Shown: positions 1-5,031 of the stretch, in pieces
Layout: each line of letters begins with the position of its first letter
Numbering within the stretch: position 1 is the stretch's first letter
Source: RUG13615 sp040307715
GTDB lineage: Bacteria > Bacillota > Clostridia > Peptostreptococcales > Anaerovoracaceae
Assembly (NCBI GenBank): GCA_040307715.1
Contig: JAWRJC010000133.1
Span: 1 to 5,031, forward strand
DNA length: 5,031 nt
Reading direction: 5' to 3'
Notes under the pieces: model-generated
What the model was told of the DNA's origin: nothing
Databases searched by the model: none
Seen by the model: the letters and a program-made list of their open reading frames with translations, nothing else
Program-made: the position numbers and the translations under genes

Positions 1-1092
1 CCGGCACTGACGGCAGGTATGGTCATCTCCGGTGCGTACGTAGGCGACAAATTCTCGCCGCTGTCCGACACCACCAACCTCGCGGCAGGCGTATCCAACA
101 CAGGGCTTTTCGATCACGTCCGCGCGATGGTTTCGACCACAGGTCCGACGCTTCTGATCGCACTCGTCCTCTATACGATTTTCGGACTCAGGGCGAATGC
201 CGCAGGGTACGACAACTCCAAGGCGATTGAGATCATCAATGCCATCGGGGAATCGTTCAATATGAATGCGCTCGTATTCATCCCGCTGATCGTGATCATT
301 GTGGTCTGCGTGGTGAAGATGCCGGCCCTTCCGGGTATCCTGCTCGCGGTGGCTGTGGCGATCGTCACATCGATCATCTTCCAGGCAGAGGCTGTATGGG
401 CGGACGGTGTCACATTCGGCGCCATCTGTGATCTGCTCCACTACGGACTCAGCAGTGTCGAAACAGCCAGCGCTGATGTAAACGACATCCTCGGCAAGGC
501 GGGCGGCATGGAAGGCACGCTGTGGACGATCAACCTCGTCATCCTTGCTGTCGGCTACGGCGGCGCGCTCGAAGGCGCTGGTATCGTAGACCGACTCTTC
601 AGCGGCATCAAGGACAAGCTCCACAAACCCGGACAGCTCATTACCGCTACGATGCTGACCGGCATCTTCTGCGATGCAGCGATGGGTGACCAGTTCCTCG
701 GCATCTCGGTTCCCGCTCCGCTGTATGCAGATAAGTTCGATGAGATGGGGCTTGCCCGCAACATGATGTCCAGAACGCTCGAGGACGCCGGCACACTCTG
801 GTCGCCGATGTTCCCGTGGACGGCATGCGGCGCATGGCAGAGCGCAGCGCTCGGAATGAATCCGTTCATGTATTTCCCGTATGCGTTCGTCAACCTGCTC
901 AACCCGTTCTACGCTGCCATCACTTGCTGGCTCGGACGGAATATCTTCTGGGCTGACGGTTCGTACACCAACCTCTTCAAGAAAACCAAAGCAGGCGACC
1001 CGGCTGAAGCACCGGAGGCAGAACACGAACTGGCGGTCAAAAACCTGGAAGCGCTCCGCGCTGCAGGGAAAGCGCCGCAGATCGACGCATAG
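1..1092 (+). CDS. nhaC: NhaC-family Na+/H+ antiporter, C-terminal part (5' end outside window)
   Basis: This is a cytoplasmic-membrane secondary transporter that exchanges Na+ for protons; some NhaC-family relatives instead exchange organic acids (MleN) or move amino acids. The reading frame is open from base 1, so the gene starts upstream. 363 codons are visible, against about 450-500 for the family, so roughly 100-140 N-terminal residues are missing. Window residues 11-27 carry the family signature GAYVGDKFSPLSDTTNL. Residues 226-240 (DAAMGDQFLGISVPA) look like its counterpart in the second half, as expected for an internally duplicated antiporter fold. Hydrophobic segments lie near residues 46-64, 90-105, 109-127, 174-192, 211-225 and 282-306. 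The last 35 or so residues form a charged cytosolic tail. Codons end mostly in C or G, and a hand count at 601-660 gives about 57% GC. The family call is firm; the substrate cannot be read from the sequence. Confidence 0.93.
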   Translation, partial: PALTAGMVISGAYVGDKFSPLSDTTNLAAGVSNTGLFDHVRAMVSTTGPTLLIALVLYTIFGLRANAAGYDNSKAIEIINAIGESFNMNALVFIPLIVIIVVCVVKMPALPGILLAVAVAIVTSIIFQAEAVWADGVTFGAICDLLHYGLSSVETASADVNDILGKAGGMEGTLWTINLVILAVGYGGALEGAGIVDRLFSGIKDKLHKPGQLITATMLTGIFCDAAMGDQFLGISVPAPLYADKFDEMGLARNMMSRTLEDAGTLWSPMFPWTACGAWQSAALGMNPFMYFPYAFVNLLNPFYAAITCWLGRNIFWADGSYTNLFKKTKAGDPAEAPEAEHELAVKNLEALRAAGKAPQIDA

Positions 1093-1140
1093 TATACGCG
1101 ATCAACGCATCGTATTCGCAGGTTGACGTGTAGTATCCGC
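1085..1140. repeat. Three imperfect 15-bp direct repeats across the nhaC stop codon
   Basis: The copies are ACGCATAGTATACGC (1085-1099), ACGCATCGTATTCGC (1105-1119) and ACGTGTAGTATCCGC (1126-1140). They match each other at 13/15, 12/15 and 11/15 positions and are spaced 20 and 21 bp apart, about two helical turns. The first copy contains the nhaC TAG stop. The function is unknown. They could be sites for a DNA-binding protein acting on the gene at 1206, or a decayed tandem duplication. Confidence 0.6.
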
Positions 1141-1148
1141 ATTTCCTT

Positions 1149-1184
1149 TGACGCTGCCGCTTAAGTCTCTTGGCGGCAGCGTTA
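1149..1184 (+). terminator. Hairpin terminator after the antiporter gene
   Basis: A perfect 10-bp stem pairs ACGCTGCCGC (1151-1160) with GCGGCAGCGT (1173-1182) across a 12-nt loop. A G-T and a T-A pair extend it to 1149/1184. Only a short, interrupted T run (TTATTA) follows, so termination may be partial. The ribosome binding site of the next gene begins only 8 bases downstream, so some readthrough could feed that operon. Confidence 0.75.
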
Positions 1185-1190
1185 TTACTT

Positions 1191-1197
1191 AGAGGAG
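1191..1197 (+). promoter_or_regulatory. Ribosome binding site fixing the start at 1206
   Basis: AGAGGAG lies 8 nt before ATG 1206. An in-frame TTG at 1170 lies inside the terminator loop and has no such site, so the ATG is preferred. Confidence 0.75.
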
Positions 1198-1205
1198 ACC
1201 CATTC

Positions 1206-1715
1206 ATGGACCGGAAAGCCCCGTGGGATGATCTCACATCACCGGTATATGTGGCTGTCAATACAAAGCAGCGTAAGACGTTTACCATCGTTTACGCATG
1301 GGTTTGCGTGGGCGTGCTGATCGCCGGAGGGATCTTCAGCAGGTTCCATGTGGTGTGCTTTTTGCTTGCCGTTTTACTGGCACTGGCGATCCTGCTGAAA
1401 AAGCAGGACGCTGTAACGGAGCGTGGACTGGAAAGCTGTACAGATCTGCGCCTCTACGCGAGCAATGATATCTGGACCTGGGAGGACATAGAATACCTCA
1501 CCTATGAGAACAACCAGGCAGCTCCTGATGTGACATTGCTCTTCTTTACGAAAGGCGTGCGCACGCGCAGGGCGTTCTTCAAAAACGCCGATGCCGAACA
1601 GATCAAACGCATGGCGAAGGCCAGAAAGATCACGGTGTACGACGGCAATGAATACCGCGCGGAGGCCCGCGCCTACAATGCGAGCCAGAAACGCAAAAAG
1701 AAGAAAAAGAAATGA
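1206..1715 (+). CDS. Two-helix membrane protein with a cytosolic PH-like domain and polylysine tail
   Basis: The protein has 169 residues and no family that I can name with certainty. Residues 1-25 are polar. Hydrophobic helices fall at about 26-43 and 47-64, joined by a very short turn (SRFH), so both ends probably face the cytosol. Residues 70-148 form a soluble alpha/beta-looking domain (for example LRLYASNDIWTWEDIEYLTY at 81-100, then LLFFTKGVRTRRAFFK). This layout is reminiscent of small bacterial PH-like membrane proteins of the YdbT/YcxB kind, but that is a pattern guess. The last nine residues, QKRKKKKKK, are almost all basic and could touch lipid headgroups or nucleic acid. The stop overlaps the next start as ATGA, so the protein is probably made together with the racemase downstream. 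I see no clear promoter; candidate sequence before the gene is taken up by the repeats and the terminator. Confidence 0.85.
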   Translation: MDRKAPWDDLTSPVYVAVNTKQRKTFTIVYAWVCVGVLIAGGIFSRFHVVCFLLAVLLALAILLKKQDAVTERGLESCTDLRLYASNDIWTWEDIEYLTYENNQAAPDVTLLFFTKGVRTRRAFFKNADAEQIKRMAKARKITVYDGNEYRAEARAYNASQKRKKKKKK

Positions 1716-2503
1716 AACTGGAAGTGATCAGAGCGAACCCTGCAGGTAATATCACGCTCATTGTAAAAACGCCGGTCGGCAGGGAAGACCGGGCGCCGCT
1801 TGCGGCAAAACTCCTTGCCATGCAGGAATTCGCAGCCGAACAGATCGGCTATGCCTGCCCGGCAGGGGAAGGTTTTGACGGCCATATGGAGATGGCGGGC
1901 GGGGAATTCTGCGGCAATGCATCCCGTGCGTACGGATTCCTGATCGCGCAGGAGAAGGGACTCAGCGGGAAAGTGCACCTGACCCTTGATGTCAGCGGGA
2001 CCGATCTGCCTGTTGATGTAGACGTTGATATGGATGCGGGCACAGCGAGAGCATCGATGCCGCTCCCGCTGTTTGTAAAGCCCGCAAAAGCAGCGGGCAA
2101 AGAAGGCGTGCTCGTGCATCTTGGCGGTATCGCGCATTTTGTCGTGAAGGACACCGCGCCGTCAGAAGCATTCTTCACCGCCGCGGAAGCGGAGATCTTC
2201 GAAGAGATGGGAGCGCTTGATGCCTACGGGGTCATGTTCCTTAACAGTGGAACTAGTGTCCTCACCCCGCTGGTCAAAGTGCCCGCGGCGAATTCTCTTT
2301 ACTGGGAAGGAAGCTGTGGCAGCGGCAGTCTTGCGGCGATCATAGCCGACACGGAAGATAAACCTGACGGCGACTATGCGATCGACCTCATGCAGCCGGC
2401 CGGTACGGTCCGGGCGGAAGTCACGCGGGAAGGCGGTAAGGTGACTGCGGCCTACATCGGGGGAAGTGTCGCGCTCGAACCGCCGGTCCTGGCAGAGGTA
2501 TAA
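1712..2503 (+). CDS. DapF-fold PLP-independent amino-acid racemase, CntK/histidine-racemase-like
   Basis: This cytosolic enzyme should invert the alpha carbon of an amino acid by a two-cysteine, cofactor-free mechanism. The two halves of the active site are visible in its 263 residues. Residues 9-13 (NPAGN) correspond to the substrate-contacting N-terminal loop. GGEFCGNASR (63-72) holds catalytic Cys67, and YWEGSCGSGS (197-206) holds Glu199 and Cys202. QPAG (228-231) lies in the expected later position. From memory, the NP(S/A)GN, (N/G)EFCGNA, WExSCGSG and QP(G/A)G set matches CntK, the histidine racemase of staphylopine synthesis, better than lysine-pathway DapF, which has GNG(A/S)R and a CGTG motif. 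The start at 1712 is required to keep NPAGN. It overlaps the previous stop by ATGA, and the only upstream purine stretch is the neighbour's lysine codons, so translation is probably coupled. The actual substrate (histidine, another amino acid or diaminopimelate) is inference. Confidence 0.87.
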   Translation: MKLEVIRANPAGNITLIVKTPVGREDRAPLAAKLLAMQEFAAEQIGYACPAGEGFDGHMEMAGGEFCGNASRAYGFLIAQEKGLSGKVHLTLDVSGTDLPVDVDVDMDAGTARASMPLPLFVKPAKAAGKEGVLVHLGGIAHFVVKDTAPSEAFFTAAEAEIFEEMGALDAYGVMFLNSGTSVLTPLVKVPAANSLYWEGSCGSGSLAAIIADTEDKPDGDYAIDLMQPAGTVRAEVTREGGKVTAAYIGGSVALEPPVLAEV

Positions 2504-2540
2504 GGAAACCCGGGAGAGATGGGCGGAACCTATCTGTCTT

Positions 2541-2548
2541 AGGAGGTG
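2541..2548 (+). promoter_or_regulatory. Strong ribosome binding site fixing the start at 2555
   Basis: AGGAGGTG sits 6 nt before ATG 2555. An in-frame GTG at 2546 is part of this site and so is not the start. Confidence 0.85.
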
Positions 2549-2554
2549 TTAAAC

Positions 2555-2833
2555 ATGTGGATCGTTTTTGGAATGATCGCGATCCTGTCAGCGATCCTGA
2601 ATATCGCGTGGGCCGCTAAAGGAAGGGAACCAAAATGGTTTCGTTTTGTCAGTCTCTCGTCTACTGCTTTGACGTTGTGCGCGTTTTACGGCATCCATGC
2701 AAAATGGGTCATAAATGAAGACTGGACCGCTTTGCTGGATGTGGTTCCTGCCATGACAAGGATCCTCTGGGTATTGACTGTACTGTCGGTCATCATCAAT
2801 GGTGCCACTCTGTTCTGGAAGACAGACCGCTGA
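2555..2833 (+). CDS. Small three-helix membrane protein of unknown function
   Basis: The protein has 92 residues and begins at the ATG after AGGAGGTG. Three hydrophobic segments are visible: residues 2-20 (WIVFGMIAILSAILNIAWA), about 31-48 and about 66-86. A basic turn (KGREPKW) separates the first two. A more polar stretch with NEDWTALLDVVP precedes the third. The repeated Trp residues and the WTALLDVVP block look conserved, and I have the impression of similar uncharacterised Clostridia proteins, but I cannot name a family. It lies 51 bases after the racemase with no terminator between, and just before a strong terminator, so it is probably the last gene of the same unit. It could help move or sense the racemase product, but nothing in the sequence shows this. 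Confidence 0.82.
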   Translation: MWIVFGMIAILSAILNIAWAAKGREPKWFRFVSLSSTALTLCAFYGIHAKWVINEDWTALLDVVPAMTRILWVLTVLSVIINGATLFWKTDR

Positions 2834-2873
2834 TATCCGGTTTGCCGCTCAATAAATTGAATATGATCTCCAC

Positions 2874-2904
2874 ATAGCCGGCGGCTGGCGAGGCCGCCGG
2901 CTAT
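2874..2904 (+). terminator. Strong hairpin terminator closing the racemase operon
   Basis: ATAGCCGGCGGC (2874-2885) pairs perfectly with GCCGCCGGCTAT (2893-2904), a 12-bp stem with a 7-nt loop. It is followed by ATTTGATT. It lies 40 bases after the small membrane protein's stop. The T run is short, but the stem is very GC-rich. Confidence 0.85.
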
Positions 2905-2945
2905 ATTTGATTCACATGGAATTATAGATTCGATTCCAATATTAC

Positions 2946-2974
2946 TGGATAACTTTAAGAAGGTCAGGTATAAT
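2946..2974 (+). promoter_or_regulatory. Sigma-A-like promoter of the exported protein gene
   Basis: A perfect -10 box TATAAT (2969-2974) follows TGGATA (2946-2951, 4 of 6 matches to TTGACA) after a 17-bp spacer. The surroundings are AT-rich. Transcription would start near 2981, giving a leader of about 120 nt before the ATG at 3101. Confidence 0.7.
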
Positions 2975-2980
2975 ATAGGT

Positions 2981-3100
2981 AGTTGATTGTATTCAACAAG
3001 TAATACTATGCGGAGTGCTATTAGAGCCTTGTGGCAGGGAAGGAGATGACGAGACAGTAGTTAAGCGCTGTATCAACAATTATTAATGGAGGCAAAAGAA
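2981..3100 (+). other. Leader of the exported protein mRNA, with alternative pairings
   Basis: GTTGA (2982-2986) can form a small hairpin with TCAAC (2993-2997). Alternatively, GTTGAT (2982-2987) can pair with ATCAAC (3072-3077), just before the ribosome binding site GGAGG (3088-3092). A minimal ORF of 13 codons (3008-3049) lies in the leader without its own clear ribosome binding site. I match it to no known riboswitch. Any regulatory role is inference. Confidence 0.35.
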
Positions 3101-4552
3101 ATGTATAAAAGGTTTAAGAAAGCGTTAGCATTAGCCATGGTAATAACGGTCGTTTCTTGTTACTCCGTTTGTTCTGTGGCAGCGACGGATTCGAGCGAAG
3201 AATTTCAAATCAGTGCATCCGAAGAGGTCGTTCTTGATGCGCAGGAAGAACAGCAGGAAGTTTATGAAGGATTCGTAAACGGGGCGGACTATGATCCTGC
3301 ACTCGAAGACACAGAAGCTGCTTTAGAGTATAAAAAGATACTGGACAGCGGTTCGGATCAGCAGGGTGCCTTTGAAAAACCGGATCCTTTTACTGTAAGC
3401 GCACCGTTTATGCAGGAGGATACGGAGATACCGGTCGCAACAGTCAGTGCGGCTGCAAATGGCCTTAGCGTCAAAAACCTGTGGGCATCCCAACACTCTG
3501 TAGGCAAAGTCAAGTTCAAGTGGAGCAAGAAAGACGGCGTCTCAGTCAGTGGCTGGAATCTTAAATATAGAACACGTAAAATCGGCGGCAACAACAGCTG
3601 GTCCGGATGGACGACCAAGTCTTACGGTGCCGGAACCATGGAAGCCTGGATCTCTGTCAAAACGGATTTTGTAATCGAGATCCATGCACAGGCAAAGGGC
3701 GACACTACCTGGTCTTCCGGTATTATCACATGTCCTGCCGGCGGTAGATATCAGGCGATGAAAGCTACGCATGTCATAGACGTCAGCACAGGAAAGAGGC
3801 TTTCTGAGAGGAAAGAGGGAGACAGCGCAATCTATCATACGGACATCGTTATGGTGGTCGGCGACCAGATCCGCGTCAAACCGGATTATGATTATCCTGT
3901 TTCTAATTACACAAGCAGGCCGCGCCTGTATCCGCAGCACATGCTGTATGACATTGGCGATAAATCAATGATCACGATATACAAGCCCGATGGGTCGAAA
4001 TACACGGGCGGCATCATTGACGGGGTTGCTACGATAACTGCTACAAAGCCGGGGACTACGACCATCGTGTTCAGGTCGCCGAACGGCAGAACGATGATCG
4101 CTGACGTCGAAGTGATCTCAAATCTGGAATATCTGTATTACATGATCGATGAATATGGATATGTAAATGGTAATGGAGATAAAACTATCCATAGTGAATT
4201 AAACGAGCAAGCTGATGCTTACTTTGTGAGCCATTCTGATTCTATTGAATTATGGTTCATACGTGACAACGGTTCAACACAGTCCTATGCGAGGATGTTC
4301 CTGCCATTTTCCGAACCATCCATTGTGGATGCAACGGTAGCAGTGGGGTCGCTGGAATACGACACTCATGTCAAGCCGGCAACTTATACAAAGCAGACAG
4401 TGCTGACGTTCTATAATAGCAGTGGGAATGCAACAGGCACAGTAGGGGAACTCTTTAATGCAACATATAGATTGGCTATGGCCGGATGGGATCTCGGGCT
4501 GGTATTGGAGTTCGGTATAACTATAAATGACCTGGGATTTATTAACTACTGA
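3101..4552 (+). CDS. Exported protein with fibronectin-III-like and bacterial Ig-like domains
   Basis: The 483-residue protein starts at ATG 3101, which has GGAGG 8 nt upstream; an in-frame ATG at 3086 overlaps that site and is less likely. Residues 1-28 are a signal sequence: a basic MYKRFKK start, a hydrophobic core, then SVA-A as a signal peptidase I site at about 27/28. VVSC at 17-20 also fits a loose lipobox, so a lipid anchor on Cys20 is possible. Residues 29-110 are an acidic, probably flexible linker. Residues 122-213 have a fibronectin-III look (WSKKDG, SGWNLKYRTRK, WSGWTTK, FVIEIHAQAKG). Residues 247-340 look Big_2-like, ending in GVATITATKPGTTTIVF and a final VEVI strand. Residues 341-483 match nothing I know. 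No LPXTG motif, C-terminal membrane helix or catalytic motif is seen, so the role is most likely adhesive or structural on the surface or in the medium. DNA at 4141-4260 is only about 33% GC, compared with about 47% at 3721-3780. Confidence 0.85.
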   Translation: MYKRFKKALALAMVITVVSCYSVCSVAATDSSEEFQISASEEVVLDAQEEQQEVYEGFVNGADYDPALEDTEAALEYKKILDSGSDQQGAFEKPDPFTVSAPFMQEDTEIPVATVSAAANGLSVKNLWASQHSVGKVKFKWSKKDGVSVSGWNLKYRTRKIGGNNSWSGWTTKSYGAGTMEAWISVKTDFVIEIHAQAKGDTTWSSGIITCPAGGRYQAMKATHVIDVSTGKRLSERKEGDSAIYHTDIVMVVGDQIRVKPDYDYPVSNYTSRPRLYPQHMLYDIGDKSMITIYKPDGSKYTGGIIDGVATITATKPGTTTIVFRSPNGRTMIADVEVISNLEYLYYMIDEYGYVNGNGDKTIHSELNEQADAYFVSHSDSIELWFIRDNGSTQSYARMFLPFSEPSIVDATVAVGSLEYDTHVKPATYTKQTVLTFYNSSGNATGTVGELFNATYRLAMAGWDLGLVLEFGITINDLGFINY

Positions 4553-4573
4553 TCAGGAAGAACGGCAGGACGG

Positions 4574-4615
4574 GACCGGCGGTTCCTGTAACATAAAATA
4601 ACCGCCATCACGGTC
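4574..4615 (+). other. Bulged stem-loop downstream of the exported protein gene
   Basis: GGCGGTT (4578-4584) pairs with AACCGCC (4600-4606) across a 15-nt loop. GACC (4574-4577) can pair with GGTC (4612-4615) after a 5-nt bulge. No T run follows, so it is not an intrinsic terminator by itself. It may protect the mRNA 3' end or be incidental. Confidence 0.4.
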
Positions 4616-4624
4616 GCTTGCGGC

Positions 4625-4667
4625 ATAGGGTTCCATGGTATACTTTGCATGGAACCCTATTTTATTT
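4625..4667 (+). terminator. Hairpin terminator of the exported protein gene
   Basis: ATAGGGTTCCATG (4625-4637) pairs perfectly with CATGGAACCCTAT (4648-4660), a 13-bp stem with a 10-nt loop. TTTTATTT follows. It lies about 70 bases after the stop codon and is the clearest intrinsic terminator in the window. Confidence 0.9.
4636..4644 (+). promoter_or_regulatory. Possible extended -10 promoter inside the terminator loop
   Basis: TGGTATACT reads as TGn plus a -10 box (TATACT, 5 of 6). A weak TTGCGG lies upstream at 4618-4623 with a 15-bp spacer. Transcription would begin near 4651, within the right arm of the hairpin, so the new RNA could not refold into the terminator. It is the only promoter candidate seen for the ORF at 4690. 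Confidence 0.3.
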
Positions 4668-4689
4668 GCATTCTTGTTAGGATGCGGGG

Positions 4690-4947
4690 ATGACAGAGCA
4701 GGCGTCATATATACCATCCTTCAAGTCCAACCTCTTCGATACGGACGGCCGTATGATCCTCGAGTGCGTCTACGACGGGGAGACCTTTTATAGTGAGCTC
4801 CGCAGGCTGGAGGGGCTTTCAAAGACAATTGAGAATAATGGCGAACAATATACAAATAACGTATTGTATGACGAGGCATCGTATCCAGCTCGCCGGCAAG
4901 GCTGCGTTATACGCGATCTCAGAACTGAACGTCACAAGGTGATATGA
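4690..4947 (+). CDS. Small hypothetical protein, possibly a truncated or frameshifted gene
   Basis: The 85-residue ORF starts at ATG 4690, with AGGA (4679-4682) 7 nt before it. There is no signal peptide or membrane helix. The first 60 or so residues look like a genuine soluble protein: SNLFDTDGRMILECVYDGE, then FYSELRRLEGL and NNVLYDEASYP, with GC-ending codons in the first half. From about residue 66 the character changes to a basic, low-quality tail (ARRQGCVIRDLRTERHK). A different frame at 4868-4942 reads more plausibly there, as MTRHRIQLAGKAALYAISEL and onward to a stop. This suggests either a frameshift near 4870-4885 or a join between the 5' part of one gene and the 3' end of another. 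I do not recognise the family. It could also simply be a short intact gene. Confidence 0.5.
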   Translation: MTEQASYIPSFKSNLFDTDGRMILECVYDGETFYSELRRLEGLSKTIENNGEQYTNNVLYDEASYPARRQGCVIRDLRTERHKVI

Positions 4948-4960
4948 TTTTCAGTACGAA

Positions 4961-4990
4961 AAAACGGCGGTATTACCCGTCGTTTTGTTT
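4961..4990. terminator. Possible bidirectional hairpin terminator after the small ORF
   Basis: AAAACGGCGG (4961-4970) pairs with CCGTCGTTTT (4977-4986) through ten base pairs including one G-T wobble, with a 6-nt loop. The T-rich right flank continues as GTTT. The A run on the left supplies a T run on the opposite strand, so it could work both ways. It begins 14 bases after the stop at 4947. Confidence 0.75.
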
Positions 4991-5031
4991 TGGTGGGGTA
5001 TAGGGGGAGCGAAGCCATATCCCTGTTAAAA

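Noticed and set aside
171..902. Long reverse-strand open frames within the antiporter gene.
   Set aside because: They lie opposite a clear conserved transporter frame and lack ribosome binding sites. They are a by-product of its GC-rich third positions.
1695..1712. A-rich stretch at the end of the two-helix protein gene as a -1 frameshift site fusing it to the racemase.
   Set aside because: The racemase is in the -1 frame and no stop intervenes, but AAA AAG is preceded by C (1694) or G (1703), so the P-site tRNA would mispair. Ordinary ATGA coupling explains the overlap.
1630..2178. Reverse-strand open frames opposite the racemase gene.
   Set aside because: The racemase motifs fix the + strand as coding; the reverse products are low-complexity and have no recognisable domain.
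1712..2503. Annotation as canonical diaminopimelate epimerase (dapF).
   Set aside because: The motifs read GNASR and CGSGS, not the usual GNGAR and CGTG. The fold is shared, but the substrate should not be assumed.
3008..3049. A 13-codon leader peptide gene upstream of the exported protein.
   Set aside because: There is no ribosome binding site before its ATG and no run of regulatory codons; it is kept only as a note in the leader.
2981..3100. A known riboswitch such as a cyclic di-GMP type in the leader.
   Set aside because: I could not match the conserved core of any riboswitch class that I know.
3358..3940. Reverse-strand open frames within the exported protein gene.
   Set aside because: They have no convincing start signals and no domain features, whereas the + strand frame has a signal peptide and Ig-like patterns.
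4987..5031. An insertion sequence end or another gene at the right edge.
   Set aside because: Only weak AGGG/CCCT pairing and no convincing terminal inverted repeat or reading frame can be seen in the remaining 45 bases.

Overview
The window looks like a chromosomal segment of a mid-GC Clostridia-type Firmicute (perhaps Lachnospiraceae or a relative). The reasons are strong AGGAGG-type ribosome binding sites, compact hairpin terminators, an NhaC-family antiporter, and a secreted Ig-like-domain protein with a Gram-positive style signal. The genus assignment is inference. All supportable genes lie on the + strand.

Positions 1-1184 hold the 3' three quarters of an NhaC-family Na+/H+ antiporter gene (its start lies before the window). 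A short array of three imperfect 15-bp direct repeats runs over its stop codon, and a hairpin terminator follows.

Positions 1191-2904 look like a three-gene unit. It comprises a two-helix membrane protein with a cytosolic domain and a lysine-only tail, a DapF-fold PLP-independent amino-acid racemase joined to it by an ATGA overlap, and a 92-residue three-helix membrane protein. A very strong hairpin terminator closes the unit. The racemase resembles the CntK/histidine racemase branch more than lysine-pathway DapF, but no staphylopine-type synthase genes are visible here.

Positions 2905-4660 form an independent transcription unit. A good sigma-A-like promoter and a leader of about 120 nt precede a 483-residue exported protein. 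That protein has an acidic linker, a fibronectin-III-like domain, a bacterial Ig-like (Big_2-like) domain and an unrecognised C-terminal domain whose DNA is clearly more AT-rich. A 13-bp perfect terminator hairpin ends the unit, and its loop contains an extended -10 motif that may start the next transcript.

Positions 4661-5031 hold a small ORF of 85 codons that may be a gene remnant, followed by another hairpin terminator. The last 45 bases hold nothing I can assign. No tRNA, rRNA, CRISPR array, complete insertion sequence or recognised riboswitch was seen.
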